Below, one piece after another: positions 8,303-17,173 of a stretch of DNA of 64,000 nucleotides. Positions within the stretch are counted from its first letter, which is position 1. Each line of letters starts with the position of its first letter. The notes below the pieces were generated by a model. The model made no database searches. It was given only the letters and a program-made list of their open reading frames with translations, and was not told the DNA's origin. The stretch is taken from NCBI GenBank assembly GCA_934700895.1, contig CAKUXV010000002.1, positions 124,001 through 188,000 of the forward strand, read 5' to 3'. This stretch comes from an uncultured Bacilli bacterium. Its GTDB lineage: Bacteria; Bacillota_I; Bacilli_A; RFN20; CAG-826. The translations under genes were made by a program, and so were the position numbers.

Positions 8303-9227
8303 AAATTTTTGCAAAGTTTGCAAAGTTTTTCTTTACGTATTTTTCCCATGGAAAATTCGGGTTATTTTTGGCTAATTTTTTAGCGAATTCATCTACTTGC
8401 GCGCCTGCCCCCTGCGGAATTTTGATACTTAACTCGTCACTTAATTTCTGCATTTCTTTCAGAAAAGAGTAACGGGCTATTACGGATCCAAGAGCAACGG
8501 ACGGGAATTTGGTTTCTCCTTTTATGGCGAAAACGATGTTTCTTACAATGTTTTTTTCGTTTTTTAAGTAATGATAATAAAGGCCTTCCTCGGCGAATTG
8601 GTCTTGGAATATCGAAACGCTGGGGTGGCGCTGTAGCAAGTTAAATAGACATTGATTGTGCAATTTTGCTTTCATGGCATTCATGTTGATGCCTGATTCG
8701 AAAACTTGGTTGTATTTTTCGTTACGTAACACAAGCAAGGAATAATCGAATTGCTGAACGAGAGTCGGTCCGATAGACATAATGTACTCATCTCTCATTT
8801 TCTTGGAATCGGTGACACCTAATTCTTGCAGGGTGGCGTAACCCGAGCGGTCGACATAAGCCGCACATACCACGATGGGCCCGAAAAATGAGCCCGTCCC
8901 CACCTCGTCTGAACCAATTTGATCACGAAAAGGATATGGCTTTTTTGGAGGCAATTTAATTTGAACTTTTGGCTTGGACTTTTTTACGGAAGAAACGTCG
9001 TGAAAAATGGAGGCTTCACCCGTTGCTCCCGGTCCTTGAAAAAGAACTTTGCAGCATCCGTTTTCATCCTTCTTTTTATAAAGCGTGATTTTGCAGTTTT
9101 TAATTTTAGCTTCGAAACGGATGTAATCCGAATGCGTGGGAGATGCGCTTGGGCCATAATAGGCCTCGATTAATTTCCCTTCCTCATCGGTAACGGGGAA
9201 GGAGATATTCGTAGAAATGTCGCTCAT
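8283..9227 (-). CDS. rnhC: Ribonuclease HIII
   Basis: RNase HIII cuts RNA in RNA-DNA hybrids. The N-terminal substrate-binding extension (about 1-95) ending in a KLPPKKPYPF linker distinguishes HIII from HII. The catalytic domain starts IGSDEVGTGSFFGP with D107-E108, and further acidic residues follow in GVTDSKKM and the later IFQDQF motif. At 314 residues it has the family length. The ATG has no Shine-Dalgarno site. On the minus strand TGC-TAAAAT (9242-9234) ends six bases before the ATG, predicting transcription to begin at the start codon. It is divergent from mutS2 and sits next to it as in Bacillus. Confidence 0.95.
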   Translation of the reverse strand: MSDISTNISFPVTDEEGKLIEAYYGPSASPTHSDYIRFEAKIKNCKITLYKKKDENGCCKVLFQGPGATGEASIFHDVSSVKKSKPKVQIKLPPKKPYPFRDQIGSDEVGTGSFFGPIVVCAAYVDRSGYATLQELGVTDSKKMRDEYIMSIGPTLVQQFDYSLLVLRNEKYNQVFESGINMNAMKAKLHNQCLFNLLQRHPSVSIFQDQFAEEGLYYHYLKNEKNIVRNIVFAIKGETKFPSVALGSVIARYSFLKEMQKLSDELSIKIPQGAGAQVDEFAKKLAKNNPNFPWEKYVKKNFANFAKISSEENE

Positions 9228-9296
9228 TGCCTTATTTTAGCATGCGTCTAGTGTTTATTCATTTCGTCTTCGAAAAATCGTTATAATACCTGCGTT
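9228..9296. promoter_or_regulatory. Divergent promoter region giving two predicted leaderless mRNAs
   Basis: Between rnhC and mutS2 are two outward promoters. On the minus strand an extended -10 (TGC then TAAAAT, 9242-9234) ends 6 bases before the rnhC ATG. On the plus strand TATAAT (9282-9287) ends 9 bases before the mutS2 ATG. Neither gene has a Shine-Dalgarno site, and -35 boxes are poor. Confidence 0.65.
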
Positions 9297-11606
9297 ATGC
9301 AAACGGTTTACGAGATTTTGGAATGGGAACGAATTAAAGGATTGCTCTCCGTTCACGCAAGGACCCAAATCGGTCGCCACATGACTGAATGTTTGGAACC
9401 CCTTAAAAAGGATTTGTTGGAAGAAGAGGCGGCACGAACTGCAGAAATGATTTTTTGTTTGGATCGTTACGGACGCCTCCCTATTGATTCTGGCGCCGAC
9501 ATATCGCATTTGTTGGATTTGGCATCGAAAGGAGGCAGGCTGAGCGTAGAGGAACTGGAAACGGTCTGTCATGACGTCTCCTTGGCCAAGGATTGCTCTT
9601 CTTATTTTAAGAAAAGCCAAGAAACTCCAAAAATCCAGGAGAAATTGCTTGCGATGAGCAATATGGATTTTTTGGCGGCGGATATTCATAAAATCATTGC
9701 CCCGGACCTCTCCATTTTTGACAATGCCTCCCCGGAATTACGCCGAATTCGTTCTTCTATGAAACGCCTAGAAAAGCAAATTACCGCAGAACTAGGCGTA
9801 GTTTTGGAGGCGAACAAGGAATATTTAAGCGACACGACGCTGACGCTAAGGAATGGGCATTATGTCTTGCCGGTCGCCAATGCTTATAAGAATAAAGTGA
9901 ACGGAATTGTTCAAGACATTTCCGGAAGCGGAAATACGACGTTTATCGAGCCGGAAAGATTGGTGCGTTTAAACAATCAGCTCGCCATCCTTAAAGGGGA
10001 GGAAAAACAAGAAATCGCTCGTATTTTATTGGAAATTTCTCACGAAGTCGGCGGTTGTAGCGGAGCACTTAAAATTAATAATCTACTCATCGGTTACCTT
10101 GATTTCCTTCAATCAAAAGCGCTTTTCGGAGAGGAATTTCATTGCCATATGGGCCAAACCAGCGAAGATGGTAGTTTGTTTATCCCGGGGGCTCGTCATC
10201 CCTTACTCGATCAACAAAAGGTTGTCCCCAATGATTTTTCAATTTCAGCTAATTGCAAGATTATCATTATTTCCGGTCCCAACGCAGGAGGGAAAACTAT
10301 TGCTTTAAAAACGTTAGGCTGCCTTTGCTTGATGTTTTCATGCGCAGTGCCTTTGCCTTGCTTGGAAGGGGCGATTGTTCCTAGGTACCAGCATATCTTC
10401 GCCGATATTGGAGATTCTCAATCCATATCCGACAACCTTTCCACATTCTCTGGGCATGTTTCCAAATTATCCTATATTTGCAACGCCGTGGGAGGAAAGG
10501 ACTTGGTTCTTTTGGATGAAGTCGGAACGGGCACAAGTCCCAAAGAGGGAGAAGCGCTGGCCAAGGCGGTCACTAAATACCTCCTCGACAAACATTGCAC
10601 CGCCATTATTTCCTCCCATTTTGAGGGCCTAAAAGCATTTGCCTTCGACCATGATTCTGTGGAAAACGCATCCATGCTTTTTGATGATGAAAAATTGCTG
10701 CCGACCTATAAAATCCAGTTTGGCTTGCCCGGAGAATCCTATGGCTTAAAGGTTGCGAAGAGGTTTGGGCTGCCAGAAAAGATTTTAAAAGACGCGCTGA
10801 ATGAGATGTCTTCTTCCGCTGATCTAAGCGTTTCAAAGGCCATTGAAAGGCTATCGAAACTAAGCAAAGAAAGCGAAGACCTGAAGACGGAATTAACGAA
10901 GCAAAAGCTTGAATTAGAGAAAAAGGAACGTGATTTAGCGATCAAGGAAAACAATCTTCGCCAGAAAGAAGAAAAATCTGTCGGCGAATGGAGAAACGAG
11001 AAGAAAATCCTCGTCGATAAAGCCAAAGGCGAAATTGACGAATTGATGAAAGAACTATCAAAGCCAGGTGTTAAACTGCATCAAGTCATCCAAGCGAAAA
11101 AAAGGCTGGAAGATTTGGAGGAAAAGAAACCGGATAGTACTTTTGATACGGTGGTTTCCGTTGGTGATTATGTGAAAGTTCCCGAGTTTGATTTGGTTGG
11201 AAAAGTCCAAAGAATTCAGGGAAGTCGCGTATACGTCGTGACCTCGGATGGGCTCTCTTTCGAAACGAAAATGAATCAAGTCCTTCCTAGCGTGGCTCCG
11301 GAAAAGAAAAAAACGAGAGGAAGTGGGGCACGCCTTGATTCCGTGGGAAGAGGGCCTTCCGTTCCCATGGAATTGAACATCATCGGTCTGCACGTGGATG
11401 AGGCTGCCTGTGAACTTGCCAAATATTTAGATGCCTGCCGTTTAAAAGGCTATAAAAAAGTTCGCATTATCCACGGGTACGGAAGCGGTGCGCTTCGGCA
11501 ATTAACCCACGACTACCTAAGAAAGCACGCCAATTTCGTTGATAAATTTGAATTGGGAGGGGAGTTTGATGGCGGAAGCGGCGCGACCGTTGTTTACCTT
11601 AAATAA
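9297..11606 (+). CDS. mutS2: Endonuclease MutS2 / ribosome-collision rescue ATPase
   Basis: MutS2 is a MutS-type ATPase with a C-terminal Smr domain; in Bacillus it splits collided ribosomes and it has been linked to recombination control. The order is: core and clamp (about 1-300), Walker A GPNAGGKT near 327-334, Walker B LVLLDEVGTGTSP near 405, a charged coiled coil (about 520-620), a KOW-like segment, and Smr (about 690-769) with HGYGSGALR. The first Smr motif reads LNIIGLH, lacking the usual L-D-x-R/H-G acidic residue, so nuclease activity may be altered. Translation probably starts on a leaderless message. uvrC follows after 2 bases. Confidence 0.96.
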   Translation: MQTVYEILEWERIKGLLSVHARTQIGRHMTECLEPLKKDLLEEEAARTAEMIFCLDRYGRLPIDSGADISHLLDLASKGGRLSVEELETVCHDVSLAKDCSSYFKKSQETPKIQEKLLAMSNMDFLAADIHKIIAPDLSIFDNASPELRRIRSSMKRLEKQITAELGVVLEANKEYLSDTTLTLRNGHYVLPVANAYKNKVNGIVQDISGSGNTTFIEPERLVRLNNQLAILKGEEKQEIARILLEISHEVGGCSGALKINNLLIGYLDFLQSKALFGEEFHCHMGQTSEDGSLFIPGARHPLLDQQKVVPNDFSISANCKIIIISGPNAGGKTIALKTLGCLCLMFSCAVPLPCLEGAIVPRYQHIFADIGDSQSISDNLSTFSGHVSKLSYICNAVGGKDLVLLDEVGTGTSPKEGEALAKAVTKYLLDKHCTAIISSHFEGLKAFAFDHDSVENASMLFDDEKLLPTYKIQFGLPGESYGLKVAKRFGLPEKILKDALNEMSSSADLSVSKAIERLSKLSKESEDLKTELTKQKLELEKKERDLAIKENNLRQKEEKSVGEWRNEKKILVDKAKGEIDELMKELSKPGVKLHQVIQAKKRLEDLEEKKPDSTFDTVVSVGDYVKVPEFDLVGKVQRIQGSRVYVVTSDGLSFETKMNQVLPSVAPEKKKTRGSGARLDSVGRGPSVPMELNIIGLHVDEAACELAKYLDACRLKGYKKVRIIHGYGSGALRQLTHDYLRKHANFVDKFELGGEFDGGSGATVVYLK

Positions 11607-11608
11607 AA

Positions 11609-13390
11609 ATGCTCACCCCAAAACTTACTCGGCTAATTTCCCTGCTTCCGGATTCTCCGGGCGTTTATCAAATGAAAGACGCCGAGGATAAAATAATTTA
11701 TATTGGAAAGGCCAAAAACTTAAAAAAGAGGGTTAGCCAATATTTTCTGAGACCGCAGTCCGGGAAAGTAGCGGCCATGGTTTCTCACGTCGATCATTTC
11801 GACTTTATTGTCGTTAACAGCGATAAGGAAGCTTTTATTTTGGAAATGAATCTGATTCAAACACATTATCCCCGCTACAACATCATGCTTATGGACGATA
11901 GTCATTATCCCTATATTGCTTTGAAAAAACACAATGACCCCCTTCTTAAAATCTCTCGTTCCGCCAAAGACGATCGCTATTTTTACTTCGGCCCATTCCC
12001 TAATAGTTCTTCGTGCTATCAAACCATTGACTTGCTCAATAAGATTTACCCTACAAGAAAATGCCGAAATATACCCAATAAGCCTTGTCTATATTATTCC
12101 ATGGGTCAATGCTTGGCTCCGTGCGTTCATCCTGTGGACCCCAAAATTACCGATGAACTCTACGCTTCGATCAAACGGTTTTTAGGCGGGGATACATCTT
12201 CCGTGAAAGCGGAACTGAAGCAAAAAATGAATGAGGCTAGCGAACGGCTCGATTTTGAAAATGCCCAGGAATACAAAAAAATCTTGGATTCGCTGGAATA
12301 CACAACAGCAAAACAAACCGTGGAGGTGGTAACAGACACCATAAGTCGGGATGTGATTTCTTTCGCAGAAAGAGACGGGTATTTAGGGCTGGCTATCCTA
12401 ACGTATCGGCAGGGTCGACTCTTGGGGAAGAATTGCCACGTTTTGAGCGTTTTCGGACAACGGGAAGAACAAATTGTAGATTTGGTTTTGCAGTATTACC
12501 AAAACCATGAACTCCCCAAGGAAATTGTGGCCCGGGTGGACGGGCTGAAAGAAGGTGTTGAATCCGTTTACGAAGGGTGTAAGGTCTTTGTTCCGAAAGA
12601 AGGCAGATTGCTCGAAATGGTACACCTTGCCGAATTGAACGCGCGGCAAGCCTTAGACGCTCATTTTATGACCGCGAGGCTAGAAGATGATAATTTGGAA
12701 TTGCTGGAAAATTTGGGAAAAATACTATCTATTCCTGCCCCCTATCGGATTGAACTTTTCGACAACTCCCATTTACAGGGATCTAATGCAGTGGGCGCGA
12801 TGGTTTGCTTTATTAACGGGGAATCCGCCAAGGGGATGTATCGAAAATTTCATTTGTCGGACGAAAACGCGGGTGACGATTATCATTCTATGGTGGAAGT
12901 GGTTACTCGCAGATATTCTCGCCTGAAAAACGAAGGATCCTCTTTGCCAGATTTAATTCTCGTGGATGGTGGATTGCTTCAGGTCCATGCAGCAGAAGAA
13001 GGGTTAAATCAAGCGGGGACACCTGATATCCCATTGTTTGGGCTATTTAAAAACGATAAGCACCAAACGAGCGGATTGATTGATAAAAATGGGAATGTTT
13101 TCCAAATCGATTCCAAATCCCCGTTATTTTTCCTTTTGATGAGAATGCAAGATGAAGTGCATCGTTATGCCATCACCTTCCATAAAAGCGTACGTTCTAA
13201 AAAAGCCAACGAAAGCATCTTTGATGGAATTTCTGGTATCGGAATGAAACGGAAAGAGATTTTGGAGAAGCATTATCCCAGCAGAGAGGCTTTGCTTAAC
13301 GCCTCCGTAGAAGAACTTTCGCAAATTCTTCCCGAAAAAACGGCACAAATGCTATACACAAGGCTACACAACCTTTCTGAAAAAGTATAA
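11609..13390 (+). CDS. uvrC: Excinuclease ABC subunit UvrC
   Basis: UvrC makes both incisions around UvrB-bound DNA damage. The GIY-YIG nuclease is at residues 13-90 (PGVYQMKD and IIYIGKAKNLKKRV). A UVR motif is near 200-230 (LDFENAQEYKKILDSLE). The RNase H-like nuclease follows at about 380-540 (IELFDNSHLQGSNAVGAMV, DLILVDGG), and helix-hairpin-helix motifs are at the C-terminus (FDGISGIGMKRKEILEKHY). At 593 residues it is full length. It begins 2 bases after mutS2 and probably depends on that gene's transcript and translation. UvrA and UvrB are not in the window. Confidence 0.97.
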   Translation: MLTPKLTRLISLLPDSPGVYQMKDAEDKIIYIGKAKNLKKRVSQYFLRPQSGKVAAMVSHVDHFDFIVVNSDKEAFILEMNLIQTHYPRYNIMLMDDSHYPYIALKKHNDPLLKISRSAKDDRYFYFGPFPNSSSCYQTIDLLNKIYPTRKCRNIPNKPCLYYSMGQCLAPCVHPVDPKITDELYASIKRFLGGDTSSVKAELKQKMNEASERLDFENAQEYKKILDSLEYTTAKQTVEVVTDTISRDVISFAERDGYLGLAILTYRQGRLLGKNCHVLSVFGQREEQIVDLVLQYYQNHELPKEIVARVDGLKEGVESVYEGCKVFVPKEGRLLEMVHLAELNARQALDAHFMTARLEDDNLELLENLGKILSIPAPYRIELFDNSHLQGSNAVGAMVCFINGESAKGMYRKFHLSDENAGDDYHSMVEVVTRRYSRLKNEGSSLPDLILVDGGLLQVHAAEEGLNQAGTPDIPLFGLFKNDKHQTSGLIDKNGNVFQIDSKSPLFFLLMRMQDEVHRYAITFHKSVRSKKANESIFDGISGIGMKRKEILEKHYPSREALLNASVEELSQILPEKTAQMLYTRLHNLSEKV

Positions 13391-13401
13391 ACTACACCCG
13401 T

Positions 13402-13478
13402 GCGCCCGTAGCTCAGCCGGATAGAGCAACAGCCTTCTAAGCTGTGGGTCAGGCGTTCGAATCGCCTCGGGCGCGCCA
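13402..13478 (+). tRNA. tRNA-Arg (anticodon TCT)
   Basis: The full cloverleaf can be drawn: acceptor GCGCCCG with CGGGCGC, D-arm GCTC with GAGC, anticodon stem ACAGC with GCTGT closing loop CTTCTAA (anticodon TCT, reads AGA/AGG), variable GGGTC, and T-arm AGGCG-TTCGAAT-CGCCT. Discriminator G and an encoded CCA (13476-13478) follow. It begins 11 bases after uvrC with no obvious promoter of its own. Confidence 0.97.
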
Positions 13479-13524
13479 TGAAAAATAGATGTGGCGTCTT
13501 GAGCACCACTTAACAATAACATAT

Positions 13525-15210
13525 ATGAAAAGAACGATTTTATTATTCAGCTCCTTATTTTTGCTGACCTCTTGTGCGGTTCGCCCTGGAGTTTCTTCTA
13601 GCCCCATGAGCCCCGAGGACCATTCCTCCTCAGCCAAAGGAGATTCAGCGTCTAGCAAAAACGATAAGAGCCCTGATTCAAGTTCGTCCTCGTCTTCGTC
13701 CGCTTCCGAAGATCCGAATTTCCCTTCTTTTAGCAAAAAGACCAAAATCGCCAAGAACATGGCGGATTATATGGAAAATAACGTCTATGCGCTTAGCGCT
13801 ACCCCAAGCATTGGCAAAGCTAAGCTCTTAGTGATTCCCGTTTGGTTTACGAATTCTAGCAAATACATTGCCGTGGATAAAAAAGAACAAGTTCGTTCCG
13901 ATATTCAAAATGCCTATTTTGGCAGTGAAGAGGAAACCGGTTGGCATAGTGTCAAATCCTATTATGAAACGCTCTCCCACGGTCGCTTATCCTTGGAAGG
14001 GACGGTCGCCAATTGGTATGAATGCGGAAAGTCTTCCTCCTCCTATTACTCCGAAACTACCGGTGCGGATAATACCATGACGCTGGTCCAAAAGGCTTCT
14101 GACGCCTATTTTGCGTCTAACCCAAGGGAATCTAGAAAGGATTATGATTTGGATGGGGATGGTTATTTAGATGGCGTGATGTTGATTTACGGCGCGCCCG
14201 ATTATTCGTCTTTGAAAGACGATAACGCATCGAATCTTTGGGCCTATACGTTCTGGATTCAGGACTCCGATAAACAAAACGCGGCCAATCCCGGCGCAAA
14301 CGTCTTCTTCTGGGCAAGCTATGATTTTATGTATTCGGAAGGAAGCAAAGCGAAAAATCGCGCGGGATCGAATTATGGCGGTGGAGATACCTCCCATTGC
14401 ACGTTAGATGCCCATACTTATATTCATGAGATGGGACATGCCTTTGGCTTAGACGATTATTACGATTACAGCCAGAAATACATTCCTGCCGGAGGTTTTT
14501 CGATGCAAGATATGAACGTGGGATCCCATGATCCTTATTCCTCTTTGGCTTTAGGCTGGACGGATCCCTATATCCCGACGGAAGATTGCAAAATCTCTCT
14601 TCGCCCGTTTACCGAAACCGGTGACGCTGTCTTGCTTTCGACAGATCCGGGGTCTGTAGATTCGGCGTTTGGCGAATATCTGCTTCTTGAATTTTATACG
14701 CCGACCGGCCTGAACCAGTTGGATTCGACTTATTCCTATAGCAATTACGCAACGGGGCCTTCTTCTAGTGGTATCCGCGTTTGGCATGTGGATACGCGTT
14801 TGGCCTATTTGACTTATGCCCAAATGCAAGATCAAAACGCTGATTTCGTGGCCTCCCAGCTCACGTCTGACCCCACCCTTGAAAATTGTGGAGTTACCCT
14901 TGCTTTTTCCAATACCTATTATTCGTCCGAAACGGAAGATTACGTCAGCGTCCTGGGCAAAAAGTACGCCGATTATAATCAATTGCAACTAATTCGCAAC
15001 GACGAAACCGCGACCCATCAATGCGACATGTTCGTTAGTAACGCTGATTTATTCCGCGACGGGGAATCGTTCTCGATGTCTACGTTTAGCAATCAGTTTA
15101 TGAAAAAGGGAAAGATGAATAGCGGCGAATCGCTTGGATGGTCGTTTTCAGTTGATATTCAAGGAAGCGGCAAAAACGCTGTCGCTGAATTAAAAATTCA
15201 AAAAGTCTAA
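13525..15210 (+). CDS. Secreted M6-type (immune inhibitor A-like) zinc metalloprotease lipoprotein
   Basis: The 561-residue protein begins with a lipoprotein signal peptide (LLFSSLFLLTSC; Cys near 17) and a Ser/Asp-rich linker (about 25-70). The catalytic motif HEMGHAFGLDD starts at H301, fitting HExxHxxGxxD of M6 peptidases. SMQDMNVGSHDPYSSLALGW follows, like the family's Met-containing segment, and a beta-rich C-terminal part ends the protein. It should act outside the cell, anchored in the membrane, on unknown proteins or peptides. The start is ATG 13525, where the lipobox begins, not the longer opening that runs back to the tRNA. No Shine-Dalgarno site is visible; TAACAA (13511-13516) could be a -10. 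It is an accessory-type gene between housekeeping units. Confidence 0.88.
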   Translation: MKRTILLFSSLFLLTSCAVRPGVSSSPMSPEDHSSSAKGDSASSKNDKSPDSSSSSSSSASEDPNFPSFSKKTKIAKNMADYMENNVYALSATPSIGKAKLLVIPVWFTNSSKYIAVDKKEQVRSDIQNAYFGSEEETGWHSVKSYYETLSHGRLSLEGTVANWYECGKSSSSYYSETTGADNTMTLVQKASDAYFASNPRESRKDYDLDGDGYLDGVMLIYGAPDYSSLKDDNASNLWAYTFWIQDSDKQNAANPGANVFFWASYDFMYSEGSKAKNRAGSNYGGGDTSHCTLDAHTYIHEMGHAFGLDDYYDYSQKYIPAGGFSMQDMNVGSHDPYSSLALGWTDPYIPTEDCKISLRPFTETGDAVLLSTDPGSVDSAFGEYLLLEFYTPTGLNQLDSTYSYSNYATGPSSSGIRVWHVDTRLAYLTYAQMQDQNADFVASQLTSDPTLENCGVTLAFSNTYYSSETEDYVSVLGKKYADYNQLQLIRNDETATHQCDMFVSNADLFRDGESFSMSTFSNQFMKKGKMNSGESLGWSFSVDIQGSGKNAVAELKIQKV

Positions 15211-15214
15211 TAAA

Positions 15215-15247
15215 AAAACCGTTTCTTAGTGAGAAGCGGTTTTATTT
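15215..15247. terminator. Bidirectional terminator between the M6 protease and plsC
   Basis: AAAACCGTTTCT, loop TAGTG, AGAAGCGGTTTT (15215-15226 with 15232-15243) forms a 12-bp stem with one G-U pair. T-runs occur on both strands, so it can stop both converging transcripts. The plsC stop codon lies inside it. Confidence 0.88.
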
Positions 15248-16113
15248 TCTTTGCTTTTTTTGGGATCCAAGTGGTAGAAGCGGGCCTCTTTTTCTTCGAA
15301 GCGTTTTAGAATCATCGATCTGGTTGTTTCCACAAGCTCTTGGACGTTTTTTTGCTTGACGACTTCAGTGTCGACGACTCCGACAACGTCTAGGTAAACG
15401 TGCGTACGATGGAGAGGCCAACGCCTTGATACGGCGTTCGAATTTTGGATGGCGACGACGACGATGGGACATTGGGCTTCCTTTGCCAGAGTGAAGGTTC
15501 CTGGATGGAAGGGGAGAAGAAGAGGATTGGGGAAGGTTTTGTTTCTTGTTCCTTCCGGGGCAATGCAGATGGAGTGTTTTTTCGATTTAATTTCTTCAAC
15601 GCCCCGACTGATGACTTGGGCGCCGTCTAACAAATCCCCTTGTTTAATGGGGAGGCAGCCTGCTTTTTTAAACCAGGGTCCTGCCACTGGGATATCAAAG
15701 TTTTCAACCTTGGAAACGAAGAGGACATCGTGATTGCGGAAGGCGTAAATCAAAGCGAATTCGTCAAAAATAGAAAGATGGTTATTAACTAACATAAAAC
15801 GAACGCGGTGATCGGGCACTTTGCCCATCCCACGGAAATGAGGACGGATGCGGAAAAGAACCATGAGGATGAACGCAGTTTGCGTAACAATAAAATGCGC
15901 ATAGCGGCTTGGCTTGGTGTAAGTTTTGGTTTTGTAGAAGCCGCTTGCGATAGCTAAGTAAATAATAAAGCTCGCGAAAAGTCCCCAATAAAAGGCGAAT
16001 GGCAAGACGACCCAAGTCCAAATCCAAGCCAAGTTTTGGTACCAATTGCAAAAATAGAACATTAAGCCCTGAATGGCGAATGCAACAATGAGAAACGAAA
16101 TGGATAAAATCAT
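15226..16113 (-). CDS. plsC: 1-acyl-sn-glycerol-3-phosphate acyltransferase (PlsC-like)
   Basis: PlsC acylates lysophosphatidic acid to phosphatidic acid at the membrane. The 295-residue protein has two N-terminal membrane segments (about 1-22 and 32-60). The acyltransferase catalytic motif reads NHLSIFD (H112, D117) and the substrate motif APEGTRNK lies near 183. Together with plsY (59414) and the FakA/FakB pair it gives a phospholipid pathway able to use imported fatty acids. On the minus strand TTGCAT, 18 bases and CATAAT (16126-16121) form a promoter ending 7 bases before the ATG, so the message is probably leaderless. Confidence 0.9.
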   Translation of the reverse strand: MILSISFLIVAFAIQGLMFYFCNWYQNLAWIWTWVVLPFAFYWGLFASFIIYLAIASGFYKTKTYTKPSRYAHFIVTQTAFILMVLFRIRPHFRGMGKVPDHRVRFMLVNNHLSIFDEFALIYAFRNHDVLFVSKVENFDIPVAGPWFKKAGCLPIKQGDLLDGAQVISRGVEEIKSKKHSICIAPEGTRNKTFPNPLLLPFHPGTFTLAKEAQCPIVVVAIQNSNAVSRRWPLHRTHVYLDVVGVVDTEVVKQKNVQELVETTRSMILKRFEEKEARFYHLDPKKSKENKTASH

Positions 16114-16200
16114 GGCAAAGATTATGAAACAAAAAAATCAAAAAATGCAAGAAAGGGAATATTCATTTTGAGAAATCAAACCCTGTGGTAAGATAATTCC
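16114..16200. promoter_or_regulatory. Divergent promoter region for plsC and the 16201 gene
   Basis: Minus strand: TTGCAT (16150-16145), 18 bases, CATAAT (16126-16121), 7 bases, ATG. Plus strand: TTGAGA (16168-16173), 15 bases, extended -10 TGG-TAAGAT (16186-16194), 6 bases, ATG. Both predicted start sites fall within a base of the start codon and neither gene has a Shine-Dalgarno site. Confidence 0.68.
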
Positions 16201-17100
16201 ATGCAAAATTTCAAAGCCTATTTGGATCAAAAAAAGTACGACGAATTGATTCAAATTCAGAATCAGGCTGAAACGGGGCAAGATGTCTCGTGTGTGCTTT
16301 GCGCTCTTTGTTCGAAAGGCCTGGGGAAAGAAGCATTGGCCTATTTGCTTAAAAACCGTGAGTTGTTATGGTCGTGGAACCCCCTTTTCACGATGAAATA
16401 CGATTTTGAATGTCGCTTCGTGCTGGGGCAATTCGACGAAGCGTATGAAGATTTGAATTATTTCAATAACCTCAATTACGTCTCTCAAGAAGTGGAAGAA
16501 TACCTCCGTTATGCCCCCAAAAGAATCCGGGAGGCGGAAAAAGATTCCTTTCCTCGTGGAAAAGAGATGGAAGCGGAAGAAATCCAATCCATTTTACGGT
16601 CGGAAAAAGATTCCGTAGCCTTGCTTTCGTTATTAAATCACATAAAAAACCGTGATTTGATGCCTTATTTGCAGGATTTGCATTCGCTGATTGCCGATGA
16701 TTCCGTGGATGATGATGTGAAAAGCTACGTTCTAATGCTGCTGTCTGCTCACCACGATCAGGCGACCGTCTCCTTCCAAAAAGGCGGAAAGAAATTCACC
16801 CTGATTCCCGCGGAGGTACGGATGCCCTATTCCTCCGATGTTTACCAGACCATCCGTTCCCAAATCATCAAAGAAAACGATCCTTCTCTTTCGGAAATCG
16901 CGGGAGAAATCTTGGACCAATTTGCTTTATGCATTTATCCAGAATCCTTGAAACTTCCCGCCGCCGAATCGGCGCATTTGCCCTATCTCTACCTAGCAAA
17001 AAGGTATCTAGGATCTAAAGAGCCGGAAACGGATCCCGTTGCCAGCTTTGAGGCCAATCGAATTGAAATGGCTCTTCAAAGGGCACAAAAACACAAATAA
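16201..17100 (+). CDS. Uncharacterised helical-repeat protein (possibly DUF3196-like)
   Basis: This 299-residue soluble protein is not firmly recognised. Its sequence is almost wholly helical and resembles TPR-like repeats in the first half (for example GLGKEALAYLLKNRELL and GQFDEAYEDLNYF, about residues 40-95), followed by a charged region and a second helical half beginning near VRMPYSSDVYQTI. The arrangement recalls the Mollicutes DUF3196 family, but that is a weak resemblance from memory. No catalytic motif, signal peptide or membrane segment is seen. It appears to be translated from a leaderless message and is followed by the separate tig promoter. Confidence 0.6.
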   Translation: MQNFKAYLDQKKYDELIQIQNQAETGQDVSCVLCALCSKGLGKEALAYLLKNRELLWSWNPLFTMKYDFECRFVLGQFDEAYEDLNYFNNLNYVSQEVEEYLRYAPKRIREAEKDSFPRGKEMEAEEIQSILRSEKDSVALLSLLNHIKNRDLMPYLQDLHSLIADDSVDDDVKSYVLMLLSAHHDQATVSFQKGGKKFTLIPAEVRMPYSSDVYQTIRSQIIKENDPSLSEIAGEILDQFALCIYPESLKLPAAESAHLPYLYLAKRYLGSKEPETDPVASFEANRIEMALQRAQKHK

Positions 17101-17113
17101 TTCAGCAAATTGT

Positions 17114-17142
17114 TTGGAAGAGCTACTTAAGTAGCGTATATT
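17114..17142 (+). promoter_or_regulatory. tig promoter with palindrome in the spacer
   Basis: TTGGAA (17114-17119), a 17-base spacer and TATATT (17137-17142). The spacer holds the perfect 14-base palindrome GCTACTTAAGTAGC (17122-17135), which is well placed for a repressor. It does not match the CIRCE or CtsR consensus as I know them. Confidence 0.6.
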
Positions 17143-17173
17143 ATCCATTGCTTTTCAATAAGGAAGAAAAAAC

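Noticed and set aside
13489..13524. Longer start for the M6 protease reaching back to the tRNA
   Set aside because: It would place 12 residues before the signal peptide; ATG 13525 gives a clean lipoprotein signal.
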